Shown here: positions 18,673-26,401 of the stretch, piece by piece
Numbering within the stretch: the stretch's first letter is position 1
How the letters are laid out: each line of letters starts with the position of its first letter
Position numbers and translations under genes: made by a program
Assembly: GCF_031085165.1 (NCBI RefSeq)
Contig: NZ_JAVHTY010000002.1
Coordinates: forward strand, 682,001-746,000
DNA: 64,000 nt
From: Pseudomonas sp. 102515
GTDB lineage: Bacteria; Pseudomonadota; Gammaproteobacteria; Pseudomonadales; Pseudomonadaceae
Reading direction: 5' to 3'
The notes under the pieces: generated by a model
The model's input: only the letters and a program-made list of their open reading frames with translations
Databases searched by the model: none
What the model was told of the DNA's origin: nothing

Positions 18673-19293
18673 ATGCCCCTCGCCGACAACCTGCTGGCCT
18701 TCACCCTGGCCGCGTCCCTGCTCACCATCACCCCGGGTCTCGATACCGCGCTGATCCTGCGCACCGCTGCAGTAGAAGGGCACGTCCAGGCCTGGCGCGC
18801 GGCCCTGGGGATCAATGCCGGCTGCCTGCTCTGGGGCGCCGCCGTGGCCTTCGGCCTAGGTGCGCTGCTGGCGGTCTCGGAACTGGCCTATACGCTGCTC
18901 AAGTACTGCGGCGCCGCCTACCTCTGCTGGCTCGGCCTCAACCTGCTGTTGCGTCCCCGTACGGCCATCGCCCCAGCGACAGGCGAGGGCGGCACAGGCT
19001 CCAACTGGTTTCTCAAGGGCCTGCTGGGCAATGCCCTCAATCCCAAGGTCGGCATCTTCTATGTGTCCTTCCTGCCCCAGTTCATTCCCCGGGGCCAGCC
19101 CCTGGTCGCCTGGACCTTCGGCCTGGTCGCCATCCATGTGGCGCTGGGCCTGCTCTGGTCCCTGACCCTGATCGGCGCCACCCGCACCCTGGGCGAAACC
19201 CTGCGCAAGGCCGCGGTGATCCGCTGGCTGGATCGGGCGACGGGCGTGGTCTTTCTGCTGTTCGCCGCCAAGCTGGCGGTGAGTCGCCGGTAG
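18673..19293 (+). CDS. LysE/RhtB-family amino acid exporter
   Basis: 206 residues with six hydrophobic segments. The N-terminal LTITPGLDTALILRT and the central GLLGNALNPKVGIFYVSFLPQFI are signatures of LysE/RhtB exporters. It is predicted to expel amino acids or derivatives such as homoserine or threonine across the inner membrane; the substrate is unknown. Monocistronic, on the opposite strand to the downstream tRNA-Pro gene. Confidence 0.88.
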   Translation: MPLADNLLAFTLAASLLTITPGLDTALILRTAAVEGHVQAWRAALGINAGCLLWGAAVAFGLGALLAVSELAYTLLKYCGAAYLCWLGLNLLLRPRTAIAPATGEGGTGSNWFLKGLLGNALNPKVGIFYVSFLPQFIPRGQPLVAWTFGLVAIHVALGLLWSLTLIGATRTLGETLRKAAVIRWLDRATGVVFLLFAAKLAVSRR

Positions 19294-19335
19294 AGAGGGA
19301 GAGGGCGGGGGACAAAGCCAAACGCCAGAAACGAC

Positions 19336-19358
19336 AAGGCCCGCACTAGGCGGGCCTT
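19336..19358 (-). terminator. terminator of tRNA-Pro
   Basis: Nine-base-pair stem AAGGCCCGC/GCGGGCCTT with a 5-base loop. On the minus strand it is followed by TGTCGTTTC, and it sits 22 bases beyond the tRNA 3' end. It could also serve the converging LysE gene. Confidence 0.7.
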
Positions 19359-19380
19359 GGGTGATCCTTGCGGATCAGAT

Positions 19381-19457
19381 TGGTCGGAGCGACTGGATTC
19401 GAACCAGCGACCTTCTCGTCCCGAACGAGACGCGCTACCAAGCTGCGCTACGCTCCG
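19381..19457 (-). tRNA. tRNA-Pro (anticodon CGG)
   Basis: 77-base cloverleaf on the minus strand with CCA encoded. The acceptor CGGAGCG pairs with CGCTCCG. The anticodon stem TCTCG/CGAGA encloses the loop TTCGGGA, giving anticodon CGG, which reads CCG proline codons. The T-loop is GGTTCGAATCC. Confidence 0.96.
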
Positions 19458-19533
19458 TAATGGATGGCGCGCATTCTACCTAAAACTCATGCAAGCACAA
19501 GGGGTTAGGTAAAAAAATCGCGCCGGGCAGGAA

Positions 19534-19755
19534 TCAGAGCTCCTTAATGGTGCGAACCTGGTCCTTGTTGATGCGGGTCGGCTTGCCGTCGAGCTGCTTG
19601 AACGTATAGAAGCCGGAGTCGTCATCGTACTTCGGCGTGTCGGTGGCCTGGATCTCGCGACCATCGTTGAGGGTGATGACGCTGGGGGTGGAGCAGCCGG
19701 CGAGCAGGGCGCTGGCGACGACCAGCAGGGCGGCGGGGAGCAGGTGCTTGTTCAT
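19534..19755 (-). CDS. YgdI/YgdR-type small lipoprotein
   Basis: 73 residues. The signal peptide MNKHLLPAALLVVASALLAG ends in a lipobox LAGC, with lipidation expected at Cys21 or nearby. The short beta domain (SVITLNDGREIQATDTPKYD, ending RINKDQVRTIKEL) is the DUF903 YgdI/YgdR fold. Start at 19755 follows AAAGGAG; a longer start at 19782 lacks a site. Likely an envelope lipoprotein of unknown role. Confidence 0.85.
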   Translation of the reverse strand: MNKHLLPAALLVVASALLAGCSTPSVITLNDGREIQATDTPKYDDDSGFYTFKQLDGKPTRINKDQVRTIKEL

Positions 19756-19864
19756 GTGACGGTCTCCTTTCTTGGCAACCAAGCGGGCTTAGGACCGCGG
19801 GTGCCGGTCCGAGTTCGTCCCGGAACCGGTGGGTCACGTCCCTTGAGCTGGCGGATCGCTGGGG

Positions 19865-20440
19865 TCAGACCGCGCTTTCCAGCGCGGAGGGATCGTTGAA
19901 GTTGGCCAGACGGACATCGTCTTCGGCGAACTCCACGGCGGTCAGGCCCAGCGGTAGCAGGGCGCCACGCGGACTGCGTTCGCCGTCCGCCCAGGCCTGG
20001 CGCAGTGCCGGCAGCAGGCGTCGGGGCAGGGCGCTGAACAGCGGTTGCCAATAGCCACCCTGGCGCGCCATCACCGGGCCCGCGGTCGCCTGGGCCGCGG
20101 TGAGCAGCTGGAGGGCGAGGGCGGGGTCGATCCGCGGCGCATCGCAGGGCAGCAGCAGCACCCAGTCATGCCGCGCCACGGCGAGCCCGGCGAGGAGGCC
20201 AGCCAGGGGGCCGGGAAAGTCCGGTTGGTCATCGGCCACCAGTCGATCGGCCCACTGGGCATAACGTGGCCCATTGCGGTTGCAGGAGATCACCAGGTCA
20301 TCGGTCAGCGCCCGTACCGCGGCCTGCACCTGGGCCACCAGCGGCTGGCCCTGCCATTCCACCAGGCCCTTGTCGCGCCCGCCCATGCGCTGGCCGCGAC
20401 CGCCGGCCAGGATGAGGATGGAAGAGGGCAACAGTGGCAT
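19865..20440 (-). CDS. mobA: molybdenum cofactor guanylyltransferase
   Basis: 191 residues. The nucleotide-binding signature LAGGRGQRMGGRDKG (11-25) is diagnostic for MobA, which links GMP to molybdopterin to make the bis-MGD cofactor. LLPCDAPRIDP supplies the metal-binding aspartate. Start 20440 gives the normal N-terminus; a start at 20515 adds an unrelated 25-residue tail. Moco genes moaB and moeA lie about 1 kb away on the other strand. Confidence 0.92.
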   Translation of the reverse strand: MPLLPSSILILAGGRGQRMGGRDKGLVEWQGQPLVAQVQAAVRALTDDLVISCNRNGPRYAQWADRLVADDQPDFPGPLAGLLAGLAVARHDWVLLLPCDAPRIDPALALQLLTAAQATAGPVMARQGGYWQPLFSALPRRLLPALRQAWADGERSPRGALLPLGLTAVEFAEDDVRLANFNDPSALESAV

Positions 20441-20644
20441 GCAGGAGGCCTCGGGCTTTCGGATGCGGGGATCGGGCGTCCATCCTAGCCGGTTTCGCCG
20501 CTGGCGGCCGGCCAAGGCAGGGTTTATCCGGGCGGGACGGCTGGGCTAGACTCGAGCGCGCCCCGTGCAAAGGGGCGTGTTAGACACCTTTGATCCCCTC
20601 CGCCTGTTGGAGGCGAGTCCCCGCCCAGAAGGAGTTTGCAAACG

Positions 20645-21136
20645 ATGAAGACGATGCTGCTTGCCGTCCTGGCCCTGGCTGCCTTGCCCGCCCTTGGCGC
20701 GGGCGGTGGCGAACCCCCTTCGGTCAAGGTCACCTTTGGCAAGCCGACCGTCCGGCAGAAGCTGTTCTACGAGAAGCTCTACGAGAAGAAGCCCTACCCC
20801 GATGCCACCCTCTATTACTGCAGCAATGGCGTCTACAAGATCATCTCGCCCGGCGAGGAGCACTACGGCGTCTACGTGGTGCACGGCAAGCTGACCGACG
20901 ACCAGTACCAGGTGGACTTCATCTCCCTGCCGTCCGCGGACTGGGGCGGCAAGACAGCCCGGCATTTCCTCACGTTCGATCGCAAGGCCGGCACCTTCAC
21001 CCAGCAAGCGACCTGGGAAGAAGACCCGAACATCGCCCCGCAATACGGCCGCTTCAGCCAGGATGCCAACGACATCGCCGATCCGCGTCCCATCAGGTGG
21101 GAGACTCACGCCGAAGGCGAACAGCGCCAGCGCTAG
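20645..21136 (+). CDS. secreted hypothetical protein
   Basis: 163 residues with a clear signal peptide (MKTMLLAVLALAALPALGAG). The mature part is rich in Tyr, Lys and Asp, has a single Cys (YYCSNG), and shows no family I recognise. ATG 20645 lies 10 bases after AAGGAG; the in-frame TTG at 20636 is too close to it. Probably periplasmic. It lies between mobA and the moaB leader, but nothing in its sequence links it to molybdenum. Confidence 0.7.
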   Translation: MKTMLLAVLALAALPALGAGGGEPPSVKVTFGKPTVRQKLFYEKLYEKKPYPDATLYYCSNGVYKIISPGEEHYGVYVVHGKLTDDQYQVDFISLPSADWGGKTARHFLTFDRKAGTFTQQATWEEDPNIAPQYGRFSQDANDIADPRPIRWETHAEGEQRQR

Positions 21137-21179
21137 GTCATGACAACGGCGCGCTCGCGGTTGAAGGGGCGTCGGCTTT

Positions 21180-21340
21180 TCCTCTAGGCTGTGACGATGC
21201 AGCCTTCTCGGACCTTCACGTCGACCGGGGTCGACGGTGATCCTCACTGTCGGAGCGGCCACCTCCCGGCCGCTGCCAGTCCGACGCTCGCCCCAAGCGG
21301 GAAACCCGCTGCCCGTCCAGCGGTCTTCCGCTGCGCCCTT
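21180..21340 (+). ncRNA. structured leader of moaB-moeA, candidate molybdenum-cofactor riboswitch
   Basis: The 233-base leader of moaB contains several strong helices: GTCGAC/GTCGAC (around 21220-21236, flanked by TCAC/GTGA), GTCGGA (21249-21254) with TCCGAC (21280-21285) enclosing GCGGCC/GGCCGC with loop ACCTCCC, AGCGGG-AAA-CCCGCT (21296-21310), and CAGCGG-TCTT-CCGCTG (21318-21333). Several nested helices before a Moco biosynthesis operon match the position and general style of the Moco RNA motif known from gamma-proteobacteria. I could not align it to the Rfam consensus, so the class is inferred. Confidence 0.5.
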
Positions 21341-21369
21341 TCCTTCGCACTCTTCGGAAACCCAAGCAG

Positions 21370-21909
21370 ATGAGCCATAAAGCCGAGGCGGTTTTCGTAC
21401 CGCTGAACATCGCTGTCCTGACGGTCAGCGACACCCGCACCTTCGAGACCGACACCTCGGGTCAGCTGTTCGTCGACCGCCTGGAGGCCGCCGGCCACTT
21501 CCTCGCCGACCGCGTGCTGCTCAAGGATGACCTCTACAAGATCCGCGCCCAGGTCGCCCACTGGATCGCCGAAGACCAGGTGCAGGTGGTGCTCATTACC
21601 GGCGGCACCGGTTTCACCGGTCGCGACAGCACCCCGGAAGCCGTCGCCTGCCTGCTGGACAAGCAGGTGGATGGCTTCGGCGAGCTGTTCCGCCAGATCT
21701 CCGTGGCCGACATCGGCACCTCCACCGTACAGTCCCGTGCGCTGGCCGGCCTCGCCAATGGCACCCTGGTCTGCTGCCTGCCAGGTTCGACCAACGCCTG
21801 CCGTACCGCCTGGGACGGCATCCTCGCCGAGCAGCTGGACAACCGTCATCGTCCCTGCAACTTCGTGCCGCATCTCAAGCAGGCCGAGCCCTGCGGGCCG
21901 CGCGGATGA
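21370..21909 (+). CDS. moaB: molybdenum cofactor biosynthesis protein B
   Basis: 179 residues, MoaB/MogA fold. GGTGFTGRDSTPEA (78-91) is the molybdopterin-binding loop, and LPGSTNACRTAWDGIL near the end is typical of MoaB. It adenylylates molybdopterin, or supports this step, before molybdate insertion by MoeA. Its final TGA overlaps the moeA ATG by 4 bases, so the pair is translationally coupled. The ribosome site is poor, consistent with control by the leader structure. Confidence 0.92.
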   Translation: MSHKAEAVFVPLNIAVLTVSDTRTFETDTSGQLFVDRLEAAGHFLADRVLLKDDLYKIRAQVAHWIAEDQVQVVLITGGTGFTGRDSTPEAVACLLDKQVDGFGELFRQISVADIGTSTVQSRALAGLANGTLVCCLPGSTNACRTAWDGILAEQLDNRHRPCNFVPHLKQAEPCGPRG

Positions 21910-23102
21910 GCCTGCTGTCGCTGGAAGAGGCCCTGGCCCGACTGCTGGCCATGGCGGCCGAAGACGGTCCCTTGCCCCATGAGCAGGTGGCCCTGGAGAA
22001 CGCCGACGGGCGCATCCTGGCCGCGCCCCTGGTGGCCGATCTGGATCTGCCGCCCTGGGACAACAGTGCCATGGACGGCTATGCCCTGCGCCTGGATGAC
22101 TGGCAGGGCGAGCCGCTGCAGGTCTCCCAGCGCATCTTCGCCGGTCAGGCACCGGCGCCGCTGGAGCCGGGCACCTGTGCCCGCATCTTCACCGGCGCGC
22201 CGGTTCCGGCGGGTGCCGACTGCGTGGAGATGCAGGAAAACACCGAGGTGCTGGACGACGGCCGGGTCCGCTTCGTCGAGCAACTGCGGCCGGGCCGCAA
22301 CATCCGTCGGCGCGGCAACGAGGTCAAGGTCGGTGACGAGGTCCTGTCGGCCGGGACGGCCCTGGGCCCGGCGGAGCTGGGCGTCGCCGCGTCCCTCGGC
22401 CGCGCCCGGCTGAACGTCTTTCGCCGGCTCAAGGTCGCGGTGCTGTCCACCGGCGATGAACTCGTGGCGCCCGGACAACCGCTCGGGCCGGGGCAGATCT
22501 ACAACAGCAATCGCGCCCTGCTCATCAGCTGGCTGCGGCGGCTGGGTTGCGAGGTGTCGGACCAGGGCATCCTGCCGGACGATCTCGCCGAGACCCGCCA
22601 GCGGCTGGGCGCGCTGCAGGCCGATCTGATCCTGTCCACGGGCGGTGTCTCGGTGGGTGAGGCCGACTATCTGGGTCAGGCCCTGCGCGAGGAGGGCGAG
22701 CTGACCCTGTGGAAGCTGGCGCTCAAGCCGGGCAAGCCGCTGACCTGTGGGCGCTTCCGCGGCATCCCGCTGATCGGCCTGCCGGGCAATCCCGCCTCGA
22801 CCCTGGTGACCTTCGGCCTGCTGGCGCGACCCTATCTGCTGCGCCGGGCCGGCAAGATCGACGTGGCGCCGCTGAGCGTCGAGGTGCCGGCCGGCTTCGA
22901 TTGGCCGCGTGCCGGGGCACGCCGTGAATACCAGCGTGCGCGCCTGGAGAATGGCCGGGCGGTACCCCATCGCAACCAGGGCTCCAATGTGCTGCAGACC
23001 GCGGCCTGGGCCCATGGCCTGGTGGAGATCCGCGAGGACCGCACCTTCGCCGTCGGTGATCCGGTGCGTTTCATTCCCCTCGCGGAATTGCTCAAGGCGT
23101 AG
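21906..23102 (+). CDS. moeA: molybdopterin molybdotransferase
   Basis: 398 residues. It has NSAMDGYA (53-60) in domain III, STGDEL and the STGGVSVGEADY loop of the MogA-like domain, GLPGNPAST, and the C-terminal beta domain ending near FIPLAELLK. It inserts molybdate into adenylylated molybdopterin. It overlaps moaB by ATGA, and both are controlled from the same leader. Confidence 0.94.
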   Translation: MSLLSLEEALARLLAMAAEDGPLPHEQVALENADGRILAAPLVADLDLPPWDNSAMDGYALRLDDWQGEPLQVSQRIFAGQAPAPLEPGTCARIFTGAPVPAGADCVEMQENTEVLDDGRVRFVEQLRPGRNIRRRGNEVKVGDEVLSAGTALGPAELGVAASLGRARLNVFRRLKVAVLSTGDELVAPGQPLGPGQIYNSNRALLISWLRRLGCEVSDQGILPDDLAETRQRLGALQADLILSTGGVSVGEADYLGQALREEGELTLWKLALKPGKPLTCGRFRGIPLIGLPGNPASTLVTFGLLARPYLLRRAGKIDVAPLSVEVPAGFDWPRAGARREYQRARLENGRAVPHRNQGSNVLQTAAWAHGLVEIREDRTFAVGDPVRFIPLAELLKA

Positions 23103-23228
23103 CCAACCGGTGGTCAGGACTGAACGTGGCCGTTGGGCCACAGTCCTAGTCTCCAGATTCGCTCGCCGGGCTCTGCCCGGTACCTGACGCGGCATCTCGC
23201 CGCGTAGCGCCAACCTTGGACGACAGAC

Positions 23229-24173
23229 ATGACGACGACAGGCACCCTGGCTGACGCAGCCCTGGTCATTCTCAATGGCAAGGAAACCGGTAACGAGGAC
23301 GTTCGGGAGGCCATTCTCGAACGGCGTGCCGCCGGTCATCGCATCGATGTGCGGGTGACCTGGGAGGAAGACGACGCCGCGCGCTTCGTCGAGCAGGCCA
23401 CCCGCGAGGGCTACGGCACGCTGGTGGCGGCCGGTGGCGACGGCACCCTGCGCGCCGTGGCCGAAGCCATGGCGCAGAATCACAGCCAGGCACGCCTCGG
23501 CCTGCTGCCGCTAGGCACCGCCAACGATTTCGCCCGGGCGGCCGGTGTGCCGGTGGAGCCCGCGGCGGCCCTGGCGCTGCTGGATGGGCCGGCCAGTGCC
23601 ATCGATCTGGTCGAAGCGGAAGGTCAACTGTTCCTCAACATGGCCACCGGCGGCTTCGGCTCCCAGGTCACCGCCAACACCCCCGGCGAACTCAAGCGCC
23701 TGCTGGGGGGCGCGGCCTACCTGCTCACCGGCCTGACCCGCTTCGCCGAGGTGCATTCGGCCCACGGTCGCTTCCGCGGTCCCGGCTTCGAATGGGAAGG
23801 CGAATTCCTCGCCCTGGGCATCGGCAACGGTCGCCAGGCCGGCGGTGGCCATGTGCTCTGTCCCACCGCCGTGGTAAACGATGGCCTGCTCGATGTGGGC
23901 ATCCTGCCGGCGTCCCAGGACGTGCTCGGCACCCTCGGCGAATTCCTCAGCAAGGGCTTCAGCACCGAGGAGATGTTCGTTCGCGCCCGCCTGCCCTGGC
24001 TAGAGCTGGAAGCCGACGAAGGCCTGGACATGAACCTCGATGGCGAACCGGTCAAGCGCGACCGGGTGAGATTCGAGGTGCGTCCGGGTATCCTGCAGGT
24101 CTGTCTACCGGTGGATTCGCCCCTGCTGGGCGCGACCGCCGGCACCCTGGCCGAACCGGCGGCGACGTCCTGA
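23229..24173 (+). CDS. yegS: lipid kinase, YegS type
   Basis: 314 residues of the diacylglycerol-kinase catalytic family. GGDGTLRAV (69-77) is the ATP-binding signature and GTANDFARAAGVP the second conserved block; the length matches E. coli YegS (about 300). It phosphorylates a lipid such as phosphatidylglycerol in vitro; its cellular role is not settled. crtZ starts 22 bases downstream on the same strand and may be co-transcribed. Confidence 0.88.
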   Translation: MTTTGTLADAALVILNGKETGNEDVREAILERRAAGHRIDVRVTWEEDDAARFVEQATREGYGTLVAAGGDGTLRAVAEAMAQNHSQARLGLLPLGTANDFARAAGVPVEPAAALALLDGPASAIDLVEAEGQLFLNMATGGFGSQVTANTPGELKRLLGGAAYLLTGLTRFAEVHSAHGRFRGPGFEWEGEFLALGIGNGRQAGGGHVLCPTAVVNDGLLDVGILPASQDVLGTLGEFLSKGFSTEEMFVRARLPWLELEADEGLDMNLDGEPVKRDRVRFEVRPGILQVCLPVDSPLLGATAGTLAEPAATS

Positions 24174-24195
24174 GCAGGCGCCTGCGGAGGTAACG

Positions 24196-24720
24196 TTGGA
24201 GCTACTGATCAATGCGGGAATCGTGCTGGCCACCGTGGCCGGCATGGAAGCCTTCGCCTGGTGGTCGCACAAGTACATCATGCATGGCTGGGGGTGGGGC
24301 TGGCATGAATCCCACCACCGCCCGCGTACCGGCTGGTTCGAGAAGAACGACCTCTATGCGGTGGTCTTCGCCGGCCTGGCGATCCTGCTGATCGCCCTGG
24401 GCAATGCCGGCTATTGGCGCCTGCAGTGGATCGGTGCCGGCATGACCCTCTATGGCCTGCTGTACTTCATCGCCCACGATGGCCTGGTGCACCAGCGCTG
24501 GCCGTTTCGCTACATCCCGCGCACCGGCTATCTGAAGCGGCTCTACCAGGCGCATCGCATGCACCATGCGGTGGACGGCAAGGACGGCTGCGTGTCCTTC
24601 GGTTTCCTGCTGGCGCCCACCACCCAGCAGCTCAAGCAGCAGTTGCGCGAGATCCACGGCGGTGCGCTTGATTCCTCGCGCGAACGTAAGGCGCGGGATC
24701 AGCAGGAAGGCGCGGACTAG
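24196..24720 (+). CDS. crtZ: beta-carotene 3-hydroxylase
   Basis: 174 residues with four histidine clusters of the non-heme diiron hydroxylases: HKYIMH (25-30), HESHH (37-41), HDGLVH (94-99) and HRMHH (120-124). Hydrophobic helices between them fit an inner-membrane enzyme. It hydroxylates both rings of beta-carotene to give zeaxanthin. The start is TTG at 24196, 5 bases after GGAGG; no ATG serves better. It faces the crtB end of the carotenoid operon, as in Pantoea clusters. A small hairpin (24733-24752) follows the stop. Confidence 0.93.
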   Translation: MELLINAGIVLATVAGMEAFAWWSHKYIMHGWGWGWHESHHRPRTGWFEKNDLYAVVFAGLAILLIALGNAGYWRLQWIGAGMTLYGLLYFIAHDGLVHQRWPFRYIPRTGYLKRLYQAHRMHHAVDGKDGCVSFGFLLAPTTQQLKQQLREIHGGALDSSRERKARDQQEGAD

Positions 24721-24760
24721 GCGGGAGAGGGGAGCGCCCCCTGGGAGGCGCTAACCGGGG

Positions 24761-25297
24761 TCAGGCGACGGCGGGGGTGTCGTAGGCGGCGAACAGCGAG
24801 TGGGCGTACTGGCTGCGCTCGCTCTCGTTGCGCAGCAGATCGATGAATTCCTTCGCCGGGGGATTCAGCGTACCCGCTTCGGCGGCGGTGACCACCTGGG
24901 CCTGCTCACCGGCCGCCAGTTCGGCGAAACCGTTCCCCAGGCGCTCGGTGCAATAGCTGTCTACCACGGCCAGGCCGTCACGCAGCAGATCGCGCAGGTT
25001 GGCGCCCTGCTGGACCTGGGCCTGCTCGTCGAAGGGATCGACGATATTGGAGCGATCGCCGTGGGCGTAGGGGGTCAGCATGTGGCGGTCGATGAACTCG
25101 GGCAGCCGGGCATCGGCCTGCTCGCTGTCGGCCTGCAGGTGAGCGCAGAGGGCGACCAGGGTCCGCCACTGGGTGGCGTTGAAGAATTCGGGCTTGTAAC
25201 CGGACTGCGCGTTAGCGGAAAGGCCAAGGGCAAGTAGTGACGAGGAGGCAGCGAAGCGATCGTGTGAAACAGCCGTTTCCGTCTTGTGCATGTGCAA
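24761..25297 (-). CDS. gluconate 2-dehydrogenase subunit 3-like exported protein (orphan)
   Basis: 178 residues. A hydrophobic N-terminal stretch (FAASSSLLALGLSANAQ) looks like a signal sequence. The mature start PEFFNATQWRTLVALCAHL, then LPEFIDRHMLTPYA and LRDLLRDGLAVVDSYC, resemble the gamma subunit of membrane gluconate/sugar dehydrogenases (PF13618), but the usual GGNRG...GFPG tail is missing. No flavoprotein or cytochrome c subunit gene is near. The first codon could be 25297 or 25291; neither has a strong ribosome site. It sits between crtZ and crtB. Confidence 0.62.
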   Translation of the reverse strand: MHMHKTETAVSHDRFAASSSLLALGLSANAQSGYKPEFFNATQWRTLVALCAHLQADSEQADARLPEFIDRHMLTPYAHGDRSNIVDPFDEQAQVQQGANLRDLLRDGLAVVDSYCTERLGNGFAELAAGEQAQVVTAAEAGTLNPPAKEFIDLLRNESERSQYAHSLFAAYDTPAVA

Positions 25298-25463
25298 ATC
25301 CCATACTCGTAGGCTGACTACCGGATGCAGCGCTCTGGCTCAGGCATCCATCCATCCGCGGCCCACCAGGGGTCGCTTTAATCCGACCCGTTTATCGCAT
25401 AAAAGTTTGAGTGTGGGCAGCCCCAAGATGCGCACAAATGTGACCGAAGCGCGATCGCTGGCG

Positions 25464-26399
25464 TCAGCGCCGCGGCCGGGTCCAGAGTTCGTTCGGGCGT
25501 GGCTCGTCGCGCTGGTGCCGCGAGAGCATGGCGCGGGCGGCGCCACGGCAGACCAGGCGCAGCTTGTCGGCGGTACTGGTGCTGACGCGTTGGTCCCAGG
25601 CGTGGGCGCCCAAATGCAGCACCTGTATGCCGATCTCGCGATAGACACCGCGGGCGGTGGCGATGGCCCAGGCCGAGCGCAGGGGCAGGGCGGCGATACC
25701 CTGGCGTGCCGAGTCGTAGTAGGGCTCGGCCAGGCGCACCAGGCGCTCGGCCAGCTGGGCGACGGCTTCGCGATGGCGTGGCTCGGCCAGTTCGTCCGCC
25801 GGCACACCGAGTTCGTCGAGCCATAGCCGCGGCAGGTAGAGGCGGCCGATGCGGGCGTCCTCGACGATGTCGCGGGCGATGTTGGTGAGCTGGAAAGCCA
25901 TGCCCAGGTCACAGGCACGATCCAGGGTCTCTTCGTCTTCGGCGCCCATGATGCGCGCCATCATCACCCCGACCACGCCGGCGACGTGGTAGCAGTACTC
26001 CAGGGTGTCTTCCAGCTCCACATAGACGCGCTCCTCGACGTCCATGCGAAAACCGGCGAGGTGATCCAGCGGCAGCGCCAGGGGAATGCCGTGACGCCTG
26101 ACCACTCGCTGGAAGGCGGCGAAGGCGGGATCCTGCAGCGGCTCATCGCCGTAGGCGGCACGGGTCAGCCGTTCTAGTTCGGCCAGGCGGTCCCGCCCGG
26201 CGCGGCGGTCGCCCTCGACCTGACCATGGCCCAGTTCCTGGCCATCGATGACGTCGTCGCAATGGCGGCACCAGGCATAGAGCAGCACGGCGCTTTCGCG
26301 GGTCTCGGGGGCGAACAGCTTGGCGGCCGCGGCAAAGCTCTTGGAACCGACGGCGATGCTCTGCTCGGCATGGTCGACGACGTCATGGGTGGCTGGCAT
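25464..26399 (-). CDS. crtB: phytoene synthase
   Basis: 311 residues, normal length. The two aspartate-rich motifs that bind the magnesium-diphosphates are present: DDVID (48-52) and DIVED (177-181), along with GMAFQLTNIARD and GRLYLP. It joins two geranylgeranyl diphosphates head to head to give 15-cis-phytoene. It starts 2 bases after the crtI stop and is the last gene of the idi-crtX-crtY-crtI-crtB run. No clear terminator follows. Confidence 0.95.
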   Translation of the reverse strand: MPATHDVVDHAEQSIAVGSKSFAAAAKLFAPETRESAVLLYAWCRHCDDVIDGQELGHGQVEGDRRAGRDRLAELERLTRAAYGDEPLQDPAFAAFQRVVRRHGIPLALPLDHLAGFRMDVEERVYVELEDTLEYCYHVAGVVGVMMARIMGAEDEETLDRACDLGMAFQLTNIARDIVEDARIGRLYLPRLWLDELGVPADELAEPRHREAVAQLAERLVRLAEPYYDSARQGIAALPLRSAWAIATARGVYREIGIQVLHLGAHAWDQRVSTSTADKLRLVCRGAARAMLSRHQRDEPRPNELWTRPRR

Positions 26400-26401
26400 G
26401 G

